Part shown: piece after piece, positions 1 through 6,999 of the stretch
How the letters are laid out: every line of letters starts with the position of its first letter
How positions within the stretch are numbered: the stretch's first letter is position 1
Source: JAHITU01 sp043800905
GTDB lineage: Bacteria > Patescibacteriota > Minisyncoccia > Phycocordibacterales > UBA12079
Assembly: GCA_043800905.1 (NCBI GenBank)
Contig: JAZDMO010000006.1
Location: 1-14,462, forward strand
Reading direction: 5' to 3'
Length of the DNA stretch: 14,462 bases
Notes under the pieces: model-generated
Told to the model about the DNA's origin: nothing
Database searches by the model: none
The model's input: only the letters and a program-made list of their open reading frames with translations
Position numbers and translations under genes: made by a program

Positions 1-30
1 TGTTTTAAAATTAAAAATTTAAAATTAAAC

Positions 31-58
31 AAAAAGAAGCCTAATTAGGCTTCTTTTT
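31..58 (-). terminator. Rho-independent terminator of the dksA-like gene
   Basis: Perfect hairpin AGAAGCCTAATTAGGCTTCT flanked by an A-run and a T-run, directly after the stop codon of the gene at 61-402. The symmetric A and T tracts mean it could also work on the plus strand. Confidence 0.8.
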
Positions 59-60
59 GT

Positions 61-402
61 TTACATATGTTCTATGCATGTCGTAGCGGCTGGATTAGCG
101 TTTAGTCTCTCTTTTTCAATTTCTTTTCCACAGATTTCACATTTTCCGTAGGTACCAGCTTCAATTCTTTTTAGAGCTTTTTTAACATTATCAAAACGAA
201 TTTCTAAATCATGAATAATGGCATTTTTTTCTCCAAATTCTTCTTGAGCATCAGCGTTATCATTTGGGTCGGAATGATCGTCTTCGGTTGGATTTAAGGC
301 TTCCCAATCATTATTTTCATTTTTTATTCCTAATGAAGAAAGTTCGCTTTCTAGTTTTTTTAATTCCTCCACTAGCTTTCCCTTGTAAATTTCTATTTCC
401 AT
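61..402 (-). CDS. DksA/TraR-family zinc-finger protein
   Basis: A 113-residue protein with the layout of the DksA/TraR family, which binds in the secondary channel of RNA polymerase and modulates initiation. Residues 1-25 and 60-82 are helical and charged (coiled-coil-like), with an acidic stretch rich in D, E and N between them (about 29-59). The C-terminal zinc finger starts at TYGKCEICGKEI (84-95). Visible zinc ligands are C88, C91 and C109 with the family spacing C-x2-C-x17-C-x2; the fourth position is H112 instead of the usual Cys, which can still bind zinc. The length is typical of short DksA-like proteins rather than full-length E. coli DksA (about 151 residues). It has its own terminator and a 48-base gap to the upstream membrane-protein gene. 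Family assignment is firm; the regulatory target is not known. Confidence 0.85.
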   Translation of the reverse strand: MEIEIYKGKLVEELKKLESELSSLGIKNENNDWEALNPTEDDHSDPNDNADAQEEFGEKNAIIHDLEIRFDNVKKALKRIEAGTYGKCEICGKEIEKERLNANPAATTCIEHM

Positions 403-450
403 TTAATTTATAATTTAATTAATAATTAAAAATAACTTTTTAAAATTATT

Positions 451-1755
451 TTATCTTTTTCTATACCCTGTCGCTAGACGATTAAAAATTTCTTGCAAAG
501 CTTCCTTGCTGGTTGTGATCACAATAGTATTTTTATCAGCAAAGGCATAGGTAAAAATAATTTTTCCTCCACCATCTAAAACAGATCTGGTGTCCTTGTT
601 ATTAATTATAACATCTTTGAATGAAAAAGAGGTGTTTCTGAGATTTTCGTTTGAAAAGAGTGGATTATCGTTTACGAAGATATTTCTAAGATCTTCAATC
701 ATATCTTTTTCCCAAGCTAACATTTCTGTAAAAGAGTTTTCAAAAGAGCGGGTTTTTAAGATTAAAAAAGGTTGGTTTCCAAAAGAAGAATAAAATCCGA
801 ACATAAAATTAGGATCGATAAATCTTAAAAATTCTTGTGTATTATGAGCATCTAGGAGAGAGTTTAATCTAGGAAAATCAATTAAACTTTTTGCATCTTC
901 TCCTATATAGCCTCTTTCTGTAATATAAAAATGAATAAGTGTTCCTAAGGGAAGGTCGGTGTTTTCATTTTCGGTTGAAACTAACTTGTTTAATTTTAAT
1001 TTAGTTGCTTTATCCAAATAAATTTCTCTGGAGTATTCTGAATAAATCAAAGGAGTGATCTCAACATTTTCTATTTTAATGATCGGTTCTGGTCTAAAAA
1101 AATAAAGTAGAACAGCAGAAGTAATTCCTGCTACTACAAGAATTAAACTAGCAATTAAAAGTAAGGTGTTTTTTTTAGTCCGCTCTTCGATTTTGGGCAT
1201 ATTAGGGAGACTAGAAAAAAAAGATCCCTTCTTTTTTTCTTCTGCTAAGATTGCTCCCACCATAGAGGTTTTGTTGTTTTTTAAAATACCTGCCAAATCA
1301 TCTTTGTAAGTACGAATATTTTTATAGGTAGGGTTGGTTATTTTTTTTGTTTCATTTTTAAAGGATTCTGTGTTTGGGTTTAAAATCGGTGAATTAATTT
1401 CTTCAGTTGTTTCATCTCTCATTAAAGAACTTTCTTCAAATAAATCATCCACTTCTTCTTCTTTTACCTGATTTAAATTAGGTGTTTCGGTTGGTTTTTT
1501 TTCTAATTCTGTTTTTATTGGATTAGTAGGAATTTCTGAAATAGGTGGGGTTCTTTTTTCAAGATTTTTTATTAGACCCGTGCTAGTTGTTGGGTCCTTT
1601 ACTTCTTCTAAGGCGTTTTCTAATTCAGAAAGTAACTCTTCTTGTTTTTTTACTTGAGTTTTTTCTTCGTCGATTAATTTATTTGGTTGAGGAATAATAA
1701 CTGGATTTGAATTATTTTCAGAATTAGTTGTTTTTTCTCTATTTAAGTCTTCCAT
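451..1755 (-). CDS. Single-pass membrane protein with long disordered N-terminus, unknown function
   Basis: A 434-residue protein that I cannot assign to a named family. Residues 1-195 are low complexity, rich in E, K, N, T and P, probably disordered and cytoplasmic, with a possible short coiled coil at about 35-52. One clear membrane helix spans about 197-220 (TLLLIASLILVVAGITSAV), preceded by the positive patch ERTKKN, so the C-terminal part (221-434) should lie outside the membrane. The outer part is ordered, with mixed beta and alpha pattern, and includes FGFYSSFGNQPFLILKTRSF and a GGGKIIFTYAFADKNTIVITTS strand-loop-strand. Bitopic proteins of this shape are common in CPR genomes. It lies between dksA-like and pnp on the same strand, but the pnp terminator separates it from pnp. 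Confidence 0.75.
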   Translation of the reverse strand: MEDLNREKTTNSENNSNPVIIPQPNKLIDEEKTQVKKQEELLSELENALEEVKDPTTSTGLIKNLEKRTPPISEIPTNPIKTELEKKPTETPNLNQVKEEEVDDLFEESSLMRDETTEEINSPILNPNTESFKNETKKITNPTYKNIRTYKDDLAGILKNNKTSMVGAILAEEKKKGSFFSSLPNMPKIEERTKKNTLLLIASLILVVAGITSAVLLYFFRPEPIIKIENVEITPLIYSEYSREIYLDKATKLKLNKLVSTENENTDLPLGTLIHFYITERGYIGEDAKSLIDFPRLNSLLDAHNTQEFLRFIDPNFMFGFYSSFGNQPFLILKTRSFENSFTEMLAWEKDMIEDLRNIFVNDNPLFSNENLRNTSFSFKDVIINNKDTRSVLDGGGKIIFTYAFADKNTIVITTSKEALQEIFNRLATGYRKR

Positions 1756-1811
1756 AATAAAATTATATCATAGCTAGAAGACGGAAGGTAGAATATAAAA
1801 TGTGGAAATAT

Positions 1812-1842
1812 AAAAGGGCGACAGTAAAACTGTCGCCCTTTT
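1812..1842 (-). terminator. Rho-independent terminator of pnp
   Basis: GGGCGACAGT-TTTA-CTGTCGCCC hairpin in the minus sense, with AAAA before and TTTT after it, 7 bases beyond the pnp stop codon. The A/T flanks are symmetric, so it may be bidirectional. Confidence 0.85.
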
Positions 1843-1848
1843 CATAAA

Positions 1849-3972
1849 CTAAACTATTGGTTTAGGTGGGGTTGGTGTTTCTGGTTTTTTGATGAAATTT
1901 GGTTCGGCATCTTTTATCGATAACTTAATTTTTCCAGCTTCTATCCCTTTTATAACTACTGGGACTTTCATTCCTTCTTTTAGGACGGTATTAATATTTT
2001 CAATTCTAAAAGGGGCAATTTCTGAAATATGAACTAATCCTTCGGTGTTAAAACCAATTTTTACCACAGCTCCAAAATCAAACATTTTCATTATTTCTCC
2101 TTCAAATCTTTCACCTACTGTATATTCTTTAGTTAATTCTAGAATCATCGCTTTAGCTTTTTCCGCTCCTTCCATTTGTCCGGTGATATAAACTCTTCCA
2201 TCATCTTCAATATCAATTTCTGCTCCGGTTTGATCTTTAATTCCATTAATCACCTTTCCACCGCTTCCAATTACTCCGCCAATTTGTTCTGGTTTGATTT
2301 GAATGGTAATAATTCTTGGGGCATTAGGAGCTAGTTCTTTGCGAGGTTCTGAAATTTCTGCTTCAATAACATCTAAGATTTGGAAACGAGCTTTTTCGGC
2401 TTGATGTAAAGCTTCGGTTAAAATTTTAATCGGTACTCCATCTACTTTAACATCCATTTGAATAGCGGTTATTCCTTTTCTTGTTCCTGTTACTTTAAAA
2501 TCCATATCACCATAATGGTCTTCTGGTCCTTGAATATCAGTTAAAATTTTGTAGTTTTCAGAATCTTTCATCATTAATCCAATTGCGATTCCAGCCACAG
2601 GTGCAGAAATAGGTACTCCAGCGTCCATTAAAGCAATCGTGCTGGCACAAGTCGAAGCCATAGAGGTTGATCCGTTAGAAGCCATTGATTCCGAAACAAT
2701 TCGAATAGTATAAGGAAACTCATCTTCAGTGGGTAAAACTGCTAAAAGAGCTTTTTCCGCTAAAGCACCATGTCCAATCATTCGACGGTTAGTCCCTCCC
2801 ATACGACCAGTTTCTCCTGTGGAATAAGGTGGAAAATTGTAATGATGCATATATCTTTTTTTCTCTTCGCCTTCCATTTCATCCATTAAAAGAGAATCCT
2901 GTGGTCCGCCTAGAGTTAGGGCTGAAAAAACATGAGTGCCTCCGCGGTAAAAAATTCCAGTTCCGTGAGCTGTGGGAGATAATAAACCAGCCTTGGCCAT
3001 CAATGGCCTGATTTGATCCATTGCCCGACCATCTACGCGTAGGTTTTCTTCAAGAGCTCTTTGGTGAATGATTTCATCAGTTTTCTTTTCATAAAGGTCT
3101 AAAGCTAGAGAATTATTTTCTTCTGCAAAATTTTCTGCAAAATATTTCATCCAATCTTTTTTGATTAAAGAAAAAGCTTCTTTTCCTTTTTCTCCAAAAA
3201 TTTCTTCTTTAATTCGATTAACAAAATTTTCTTGAAAAGCAGTTTGAGCTTCTTGAGACAATTCTTCTTTATCAATCAACACTTTATTTTTTCCCATTTC
3301 AGCAATTATTTCTTTTTGCCAATTTTGAATTTTTTCTATTTCTTCAGAAGCTTTTTGAAAGGCTTGAGCTGTTAATTCATTAGAAACTTGATTAGCTCTA
3401 ACTTCCATCATATTGATATTATTGTCTTTTCCGCAAATAATTAAATCTAAAGCAGGATTTCTTCCGTTTTGAATTTCAAGATCAGTTTGTAGTTCATTCT
3501 TTTCATTAGTGGTAATTCTAATCGCACTTACAGGACCATTCCAAGGAATATCTGAAGTTCCCAAAGCTAGTGAAGCTCCATTAATAGCTAAAACATCCGG
3601 GTTGGTTTTTCCTAAAGATAATACAGTAGCAATCACTTGAATTTCATTTCGTATTGAAGAATCAAAGAGAGGTCGAATAGTACGATCCACTATTCTTCCA
3701 TTTAAGGTGGCGTTGGTGGACGGTTTTCCTTCTCTTCTCATAAAACGACTACCTAAAATTTTTCCTGCGGCATAAAATTTTTCTTCAAATTCTACTGAAA
3801 GAGGAAAATAATCCAAACCTTCTTTTTTTTGGTCAGACATTACGGCTGTTACCAAAACTACAGTATCTTCACAACTTAAAATTACCGAACCGTTGGTTTG
3901 GTTGGTTAGATTGTTGAATTGAGCGGTGATTTTTTTCCCCCCAATTTCTAAATTAAATTCTTTTGTATCCAT
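1849..3972 (-). CDS. pnp: Polyribonucleotide nucleotidyltransferase (PNPase)
   Basis: Phosphorolytic 3'-to-5' exoribonuclease: degrades RNA to nucleoside diphosphates as a homotrimer in the cytoplasm, often within a degradosome. The 707 residues carry the full family layout: RNase PH-like domain 1 (about 10-140), an all-helical linker (about 220-300), catalytic RNase PH-like domain 2 (about 310-550), a KH domain (about 553-616, GxxG loop in GGVIGSGGK), and an S1 domain (about 617-690, FDFGAVVKI and EGLVHISEI). The signature EDHYGDMDFKVTGTRKG aligns with the E. coli active-site segment EDHLGDMDFKVAGS, including the catalytic Asp and the metal/phosphate residues. The ATG start at 3972 gives the expected N-terminus (SVILSCEDTVVLVTAV follows). 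The short Pro/Lys-rich tail after S1 is usual. A long folded leader lies upstream, as expected for a gene often controlled at its 5' UTR. Confidence 0.97.
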   Translation of the reverse strand: MDTKEFNLEIGGKKITAQFNNLTNQTNGSVILSCEDTVVLVTAVMSDQKKEGLDYFPLSVEFEEKFYAAGKILGSRFMRREGKPSTNATLNGRIVDRTIRPLFDSSIRNEIQVIATVLSLGKTNPDVLAINGASLALGTSDIPWNGPVSAIRITTNEKNELQTDLEIQNGRNPALDLIICGKDNNINMMEVRANQVSNELTAQAFQKASEEIEKIQNWQKEIIAEMGKNKVLIDKEELSQEAQTAFQENFVNRIKEEIFGEKGKEAFSLIKKDWMKYFAENFAEENNSLALDLYEKKTDEIIHQRALEENLRVDGRAMDQIRPLMAKAGLLSPTAHGTGIFYRGGTHVFSALTLGGPQDSLLMDEMEGEEKKRYMHHYNFPPYSTGETGRMGGTNRRMIGHGALAEKALLAVLPTEDEFPYTIRIVSESMASNGSTSMASTCASTIALMDAGVPISAPVAGIAIGLMMKDSENYKILTDIQGPEDHYGDMDFKVTGTRKGITAIQMDVKVDGVPIKILTEALHQAEKARFQILDVIEAEISEPRKELAPNAPRIITIQIKPEQIGGVIGSGGKVINGIKDQTGAEIDIEDDGRVYITGQMEGAEKAKAMILELTKEYTVGERFEGEIMKMFDFGAVVKIGFNTEGLVHISEIAPFRIENINTVLKEGMKVPVVIKGIEAGKIKLSIKDAEPNFIKKPETPTPPKPIV

Positions 3973-4032
3973 AATATTTTTCTTACGAACTTATTTACTG
4001 ACAGGTAGATATAGTGAGTTAGAAAAATATTA

Positions 4033-4107
4033 CCCGATGAAATTTATTTTTTTTTGGAAAATAAGACTTTTAATTTTTTTTAAAATTAAAAGATATTTCA
4101 TTTCGGG
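4033..4107 (-). promoter_or_regulatory. Folded pnp leader (nested long hairpin)
   Basis: Within the 5' untranslated region of pnp, the ends CCCGATGAAAT and ATTTCATTTCGGG pair with a 2-base bulge. They enclose a second hairpin (4067-4092, CTTTTAATTTT against AAAATTAAAAG). In E. coli the pnp leader hairpin is cut by RNase III and then attacked by PNPase itself (established autocontrol). The same role here is an inference from position and structure only. Confidence 0.5.
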
Positions 4108-4215
4108 TTTCTTTCCCACTACGTTCGTGTTATGCTCCCCAAATTCCAGACTTGAAACTGGTTTCAAATCTATTTATCTGAAGAGCAAATTATTTTGATA
4201 ATGCTTCTGATTGTC

Positions 4216-4224
4216 AGTATACCA
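4216..4224 (-). promoter_or_regulatory. Probable extended -10 promoter for pnp
   Basis: Minus-strand TGGTATACT fits the extended -10 form TGnTATAAT. No good -35 box is visible at the usual distance, which extended -10 promoters tolerate. It would give a leader of about 235 bases in front of pnp. Confidence 0.4.
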
Positions 4225-4343
4225 ATTTTTTTTAAAATTTCTAGTATTAGAGCTTTAAAGCATTAGAACCCTTCTTTATTTCTTTCTTCGTTAAAAATTC
4301 AAAGGACATGAAAGTTACGGAGGACAGGCATTAAAACATTAAA

Positions 4344-4377
4344 ACAGGCGGTTGTTTTACGACCGCCTGTTTTTTTA
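4344..4377. terminator. Rho-independent terminator downstream of the NYN gene
   Basis: Hairpin ACAGGCGGT / ACCGCCTGT lying 7 bases beyond the stop of the gene at 4384-4923. A-rich and T-rich flanks on both sides suggest it can act in either direction. It insulates the NYN gene from the pnp leader. Confidence 0.8.
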
Positions 4378-4383
4378 ATAATT

Positions 4384-4923
4384 TTATTTAGAAACTTTTT
4401 TTCTAGCAGGTTTTCTTCTTCCAATTAAATATTTTGAGTGATTTTCATCTAAGTCTAAAAAATCATCAGCTTGCTCTTTTAATTTTGATGAAGAAGAACG
4501 ACCAAAAGAAACTACTTCTACCTGACAACCTTCGTTCATTTGTAAATATTCTACAAGAGGAATAAAATCTCCATCTCCAGAAACGAGAATAATTGTGTCT
4601 AGTTTTGGAGCCATCTTTACGGCATCAATTGCCAAACCAACATCCCAATCAGCTTTTTTTGCTCCTCCAAAAAATATTTGTAAATCTTTTGTTTTGGTTT
4701 CAATTCCTAATTTTTCTAGGGCTTCAAAAAAACTAGATTCTTCACCTGATTCTGTGGTGATAACATAAGCAATCGCTCGAATTAAAGCTCGATTAGCGAT
4801 AGCGTCTTCCATTATTTGTTTAAAATTTACCTTTGAGTGATAAAGGTTTTTAGCACTATGATAAAGATTTTGAGCATCTATAAAAATTCCTACTCTTTGC
4901 TCTTTGTGTTTTATTACGGTCAT
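4384..4923 (-). CDS. NYN-domain (LabA/DUF88-like) putative ribonuclease
   Basis: A 179-residue PIN-like NYN protein. The acidic residues that form the metal site of the family are visible: D16 in GIFIDAQNL, D94 and D100 in ADWDVGLAID, and D117/D119 in LVSGDGDFIPLV. The strand-helix order (beta1 with the first Asp, the K/D-W-DV-L-ID segment, then SGDGDF, then the EVVSFGRSSS strand) is that of LabA/DUF88 proteins. The C-terminus (about 160-179) is basic, ending RRKPARKKVSK, and could touch RNA. Members are thought to be metal-dependent RNases, but substrates are mostly unknown. It is a single-gene unit with its own terminator. Confidence 0.85.
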   Translation of the reverse strand: MTVIKHKEQRVGIFIDAQNLYHSAKNLYHSKVNFKQIMEDAIANRALIRAIAYVITTESGEESSFFEALEKLGIETKTKDLQIFFGGAKKADWDVGLAIDAVKMAPKLDTIILVSGDGDFIPLVEYLQMNEGCQVEVVSFGRSSSSKLKEQADDFLDLDENHSKYLIGRRKPARKKVSK

Positions 4924-5262
4924 TTGTTTAGTTAATTAGTTATTAGTTTTTAGGTATCTAGAGGAAAAATCACTTCGTGATTTTTCCAAATTAATTCCTA
5001 AATATTAACTTTTGTAAAAATTGTTTTAGACGTAAAATCCATTAATAAAGAATTTTGTTTTTCGTCATTGCGAGATATTTTTAGAGAATTTTTTGTCTAC
5101 CTAAGGTGGACAAAAAATTCTCTAAAAATATCGTGGCAATCTAGACAATAATTACTTATTTATAAAAATTATTATTAAAAAATCTATTAAAATAAACCTC
5201 TTTAAAGTTTATCACATAGAAAAGTAAAAGCGAAAAATTAAAAATTATAAAATTGTTTAAAA
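4924..5262. other. Intergenic region upstream of the NYN gene
   Basis: No gene seen. It holds a perfect hairpin at 4963-4987 (GGAAAAATCAC / GTGATTTTTCC), a REP-like palindrome at 5063-5142, and otherwise AT-rich sequence. A promoter for the NYN gene must lie here but no clear -35/-10 pair stands out. Confidence 0.6.
5063..5142. repeat. REP-like palindrome (GTCATTGCGAG / CGTGGCAATCT), copy 1
   Basis: Ends CGTCATTGCGAG and CGTGGCAATCT enclose a near-perfect inner inverted repeat (TTTTTAGAGAATTTTTTGTC and its complement). The same ends recur at 5765, 6214, 8409, 8477, 9516 and 11192. Dispersed palindromes with CATTGCGAG ends are widespread in bacterial genomes. They look like non-autonomous elements, but mobility is not shown here. 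Confidence 0.7.
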
Positions 5263-5263
5263 A

Positions 5264-5292
5264 AATAAAAAAAGCTCCAACTGGAGCCTTTT
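5264..5292 (-). terminator. Rho-independent terminator of rpsO
   Basis: GCTCC-AGTT-GGAGC hairpin followed in the minus sense by TTTTTTT, starting a few bases after the rpsO stop codon. Confidence 0.85.
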
Positions 5293-5559
5293 TTATTTCT
5301 TTAAATCTAAGGTTTTAACTAATTTATCGTATCTTTTAGAATCTTTTTTTAGTAAATATTTTAAATGTTTTCTTCTATCAGCTACCATTTGTAATAACCC
5401 TTTTCGAGAATGTCTGTCTTTACGGTTATCTTTTAGGTGGTTAGCTAATTCATCAATTTTTTTAGATAAAATGGAAATTTGCACCTCTGGAGAACCAGTG
5501 TCAGTGTCGTGAATACGAGTCTTTTTTACAGCGTTATCTTTTTTGATCTTCGTTAACAT
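5293..5559 (-). CDS. rpsO: 30S ribosomal protein S15
   Basis: Small-subunit protein that binds the h20-h22 three-way junction of 16S rRNA and starts assembly of the platform. The 88 residues match the usual length. Family signatures are visible: DTGSPEVQISILSKKI near the N-terminus, the HLKDNRKDRHSRKGLL loop-helix with its conserved basic and His residues, and the C-terminal RRKHLKYLLKKDSKRY segment. I chose the ATG at 5559 (protein MLTKIKKDN) because it gives the standard S15 N-terminus; a TTG start at 5595 would add 12 non-conserved residues. The Shine-Dalgarno match is weak (TTTGG), which fits a gene controlled through its leader. It is a single gene between a structured leader and a terminator. 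Confidence 0.95.
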   Translation of the reverse strand: MLTKIKKDNAVKKTRIHDTDTGSPEVQISILSKKIDELANHLKDNRKDRHSRKGLLQMVADRRKHLKYLLKKDSKRYDKLVKTLDLKK

Positions 5560-5630
5560 AGGCCAAATAATATCACTAATTACTATAAAATGCAAGGGAA
5601 TTTTAAGACAAAATTCTTGAAAAATATAAC

Positions 5631-5745
5631 GAAAATAATGTGTTTGTAAGTGTTTATTGAGTGAGATTTAAGCTCCGAGGAAGGAGTTTCCGCTATAAAT
5701 AGCAAAAGATTAAACCTTTCTCTTACCCACAAACACATTATTTTC
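5631..5745 (-). promoter_or_regulatory. Structured rpsO leader RNA, candidate S15 autoregulatory element
   Basis: A perfect 17-base-pair stem (5631-5647 with 5729-5745, GAAAATAATGTGTTTGT) encloses about 80 bases that hold at least two hairpins: GCTATTTATAGC (5692-5703) and CTCCTTCCTCGGAG (5673-5686, minus sense). A further possible helix pairs GGTTTAA with TTAAATC. The result is a branched, multi-helix junction just upstream of rpsO on the coding strand. S15 is known to repress its own mRNA through varied leader junctions in several phyla; that this one binds S15 is inference. It also marks the boundary with the cassette array. Confidence 0.55.
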
Positions 5746-5764
5746 ACTACATTTTTGTTGTTTT

Positions 5765-5813
5765 GTCATTGCGAGAGTGTATTTTTTAATAAAAATCTAC
5801 TTGTAGCAATCCA
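5765..5813. repeat. REP-like palindrome, copy 2
   Basis: GTCATTGCGAG at one end and a diverged GTAGCAATCCAG at the other, with a partly decayed palindrome between them. It lies between the rpsO leader and the last array unit. Confidence 0.55.
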
Positions 5814-5821
5814 GTATTAAT

Positions 5822-5903
5822 ATCTCTTCAAGAATACCATTATTTTAATGATAATCTTGAAAAGATGGGCAACGGACGACGATATTTAAAGTCGTCGTTG
5901 CCC
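5822..5903 (-). repeat. Array 3' unit U0 (SL1-SL2), last cassette; no boxA follows
   Basis: In the minus sense the gene at 5915-6139 is followed by SL1 (5867-5903, GGGCAACG... with ...CGTTGCCC) and directly by SL2 (5822-5866, ATCTTTTCAAGA paired with TCTTGAAGAGAT through G-U pairs). Unlike every other unit there is no GTTCTTTAAA after it, which makes it the end of the array. Confidence 0.7.
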
Positions 5904-5914
5904 GTATTGGTTTT

Positions 5915-6139
5915 TTACTGTAACCGTCGTCGTTTGTGGTTGTAATAGACTTCTCTGTTAACAACAATACCAACACCAAGAGCCACAAACCCCCAAAAGT
6001 AGACAAACCACCCCAAACCACAAAGGAACATAGTTTGTAGACTAGCTTCTTTATTGCTGATAAGGGGAATAGAAAAACCCACAAGTGTAGCCCAGACAAT
6101 AGAAAAAACAAAAATGGCTATCCAATCTTCTCTTTTCAT
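5915..6139 (-). CDS. Small two-helix membrane protein, cassette 12
   Basis: A 74-residue protein, not recognised. It has two predicted membrane helices, about 6-27 (WIAIFVFSIVWATLVGFSI) and 37-60 (MFLCGLGWFVYFWGFVALGV), a short NKEAS loop and a basic tail NHKRRRLQ. By the positive-inside rule (MKRE at the start, basic tail at the end) both ends are probably cytoplasmic. The ATG at 6139 follows a GAGGAAAGG ribosome site next to a GNRA hairpin. It is the last gene of the cassette array, ending 12 bases before SL1 of U0. A longer overlapping minus-strand frame (5845-6111) lacks a ribosome site and is ignored. Function unknown. Confidence 0.7.
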   Translation of the reverse strand: MKREDWIAIFVFSIVWATLVGFSIPLISNKEASLQTMFLCGLGWFVYFWGFVALGVGIVVNREVYYNHKRRRLQ

Positions 6140-6152
6140 TTTTTTACCTTTC

Positions 6153-6166
6153 CTCGATTCCTCGAG
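6153..6166 (-). promoter_or_regulatory. GNRA-loop hairpin beside the ribosome site of cassette 12
   Basis: Minus-sense CUCGA-GGAA-UCGAG hairpin, running into the Shine-Dalgarno GAGGAAAGG. The same element before the gene at 6352-6726 reads CUCGG-GAAA-CCGAG: the closing A-U pair has changed to G-C on both sides and the GNRA loop is kept. Confidence 0.65.
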
Positions 6167-6178
6167 ATTTTTTGTTTA

Positions 6179-6344
6179 TTTAAAGAACTACTCAGAAATC
6201 TCAATTAAATTTTCCGTCATTGCGCCTGTCCACCGAAGAGGAGGAAAATTTTTGTTTAATTCAAACAGAAATCGTGGCAATCTAGAAAATTAAACAAATT
6301 AAGATTTCATTTGTAGGGAGGAACTCGTTGAATTGAGCTCCTCC
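6179..6344 (-). repeat. Array unit U1: boxA-like, SL2 (with REP-like insert), SL1
   Basis: TTTAAAGAAC on the plus strand (6179-6188, boxA-like GTTCTTTAAA in the transcript). SL2 arms are GAAATCTCAATT and TTAAGATTTC, with the REP-like palindrome 6214-6285 in the loop. SL1 (6317-6344) has stem GGAGGAACTC / GAGCTCCTCC. In transcript order: SL1, SL2, boxA. Confidence 0.75.
6214..6285. repeat. REP-like palindrome, copy 3, inside U1
   Basis: Ends CCGTCATTGCG and CGTGGCAATCT; the inner part differs from the other copies and includes CCACCGAAGAGGAGG. Its position in the loop of SL2 is the same as in U6 and U8. Confidence 0.65.
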
Positions 6345-6351
6345 TTGTTTG

Positions 6352-6726
6352 TTAATACCAGATTCTCAAACTTTCTGGGTCTTGAGAGAATGGTACATAA
6401 CTACCATTTTCTCTTGATACAGAAAATTTTTCCTTGAGAGTGGTTTCAATTTTCTGAAACTTTTCTCTAGAGAGATTCTGACTGAATTGACACCATGGTT
6501 CTCCTTTTGCATCAGTGACGCAAATAATTCCATGGTGATGGTTGATCCCCAAAGGCTTTAATCTAGGAACTTCAGTAACTCCCTCTGGTCCTAAATTGTG
6601 CCAAGAGGTCCTCTCCTTTTTTCCAATGGTGTTGGTAAAACCTTGGGAAAAAAGAAACCCCACCAAAGACTCCTCTCCGTTTAGAAAACATAGAAAATCT
6701 TCTATGTTTCTTATTTCCATAAACAT
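6352..6726 (-). CDS. Unknown 124-residue protein, cassette 11
   Basis: Not recognised. It looks soluble, with no membrane segment or signal peptide. It starts MFMEIRNIEDFLCFL and has a His cluster in PLGINHHHGIICVTD (about 58-72) followed by WCQFSQNLSREKFQKIE, an alpha/beta pattern with a possible metal-binding HHH. The C-terminus ends SLRIWY. ATG at 6726 is preceded by AAAGG 9 bases away; the Met two codons later is an alternative. It shares its leader layout (boxA, TAAACAAAAAA, GNRA hairpin, GGAAAGGTAA) with cassette 12, so the two leaders are duplicates although the proteins are unrelated. Confidence 0.7.
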   Translation of the reverse strand: MFMEIRNIEDFLCFLNGEESLVGFLFSQGFTNTIGKKERTSWHNLGPEGVTEVPRLKPLGINHHHGIICVTDAKGEPWCQFSQNLSREKFQKIETTLKEKFSVSRENGSYVPFSQDPESLRIWY

Positions 6727-6741
6727 TTTTTCTTACCTTTC

Positions 6742-6755
6742 CTCGGTTTCCCGAG
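6742..6755 (-). promoter_or_regulatory. GNRA-loop hairpin beside the ribosome site of cassette 11
   Basis: Minus-sense CUCGG-GAAA-CCGAG, directly followed by GAAAGG. It is the covarying partner of the hairpin at 6153-6166. Confidence 0.65.
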
Positions 6756-6766
6756 TTTTTTGTTTA

Positions 6767-6851
6767 TTTAAAGAACTACTATAAGATTTCAAAACAATTT
6801 TAAAATCTTAATAATAGGCTGGAGTGAGTATCTTATAATAAACACTCCAGC
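6767..6851 (-). repeat. Array unit U2: boxA-like, SL2, SL1
   Basis: boxA-like at 6767-6776. SL2 (6776-6817) is CUAUUAUUAAGAUUU with AAAUCUUAUAGUAG, no insert. SL1 (6818-6851) is GCTGGAGTG... with ...CACTCCAGC. The U-A pair next to the bulge replaces the C-G pair found in U10. Confidence 0.75.
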
Positions 6852-6999
6852 GAACTTTGAACTTAAAGCTTCAACCAGAACATCTGCTTTTCCCAATTTT
6901 CCTTCGTGTACACTAAAAGCATAAGCATACACCTTCATTTCAGCGGTTCTGGGCAAACCGGGCAGACAAGTTCCTCTCTGCTTGAGGTAGAAAAAAGAG
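6852..6999 (-). other. Gap after cassette 10 gene; weak short frame 6789-6938
   Basis: About 150 bases between the 52-residue gene and U2. One open minus frame (6789-6938, 49 codons, MKVYAYAFSVHEGKLG...) has no ribosome site and runs through SL1 and SL2 of U2, so I do not call it a gene; it may be the remnant of a cassette gene. An inverted repeat CCAGAACC / GTTCTGG flanks its first half. Confidence 0.3.

Noticed and set aside
5560..5595. TTG start adding 12 residues to S15
   Set aside because: The extension is not part of S15 proteins; the ATG at 5559 gives the usual N-terminus.
5641..5735. tRNA-like or tmRNA-like fold in the rpsO leader
   Set aside because: No acceptor-CCA end, T-loop GTTCRA or anticodon arm can be placed; a leader RNA explains the stem better.
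5845..6111. 88-codon minus frame overlapping the two-helix membrane protein
   Set aside because: No ribosome site, runs through SL1 of U0, and its hydrophobic start is a frame shadow of the membrane helices.
6789..6938. 49-codon frame MKVYAYAFSVHEGKLG...
   Set aside because: No ribosome site, and its C-terminal half is the SL1-SL2 repeat of U2, where the frame follows repeat sequence. U9 keeps part of the frame but U10 shifts it, so it is not coding as a rule.
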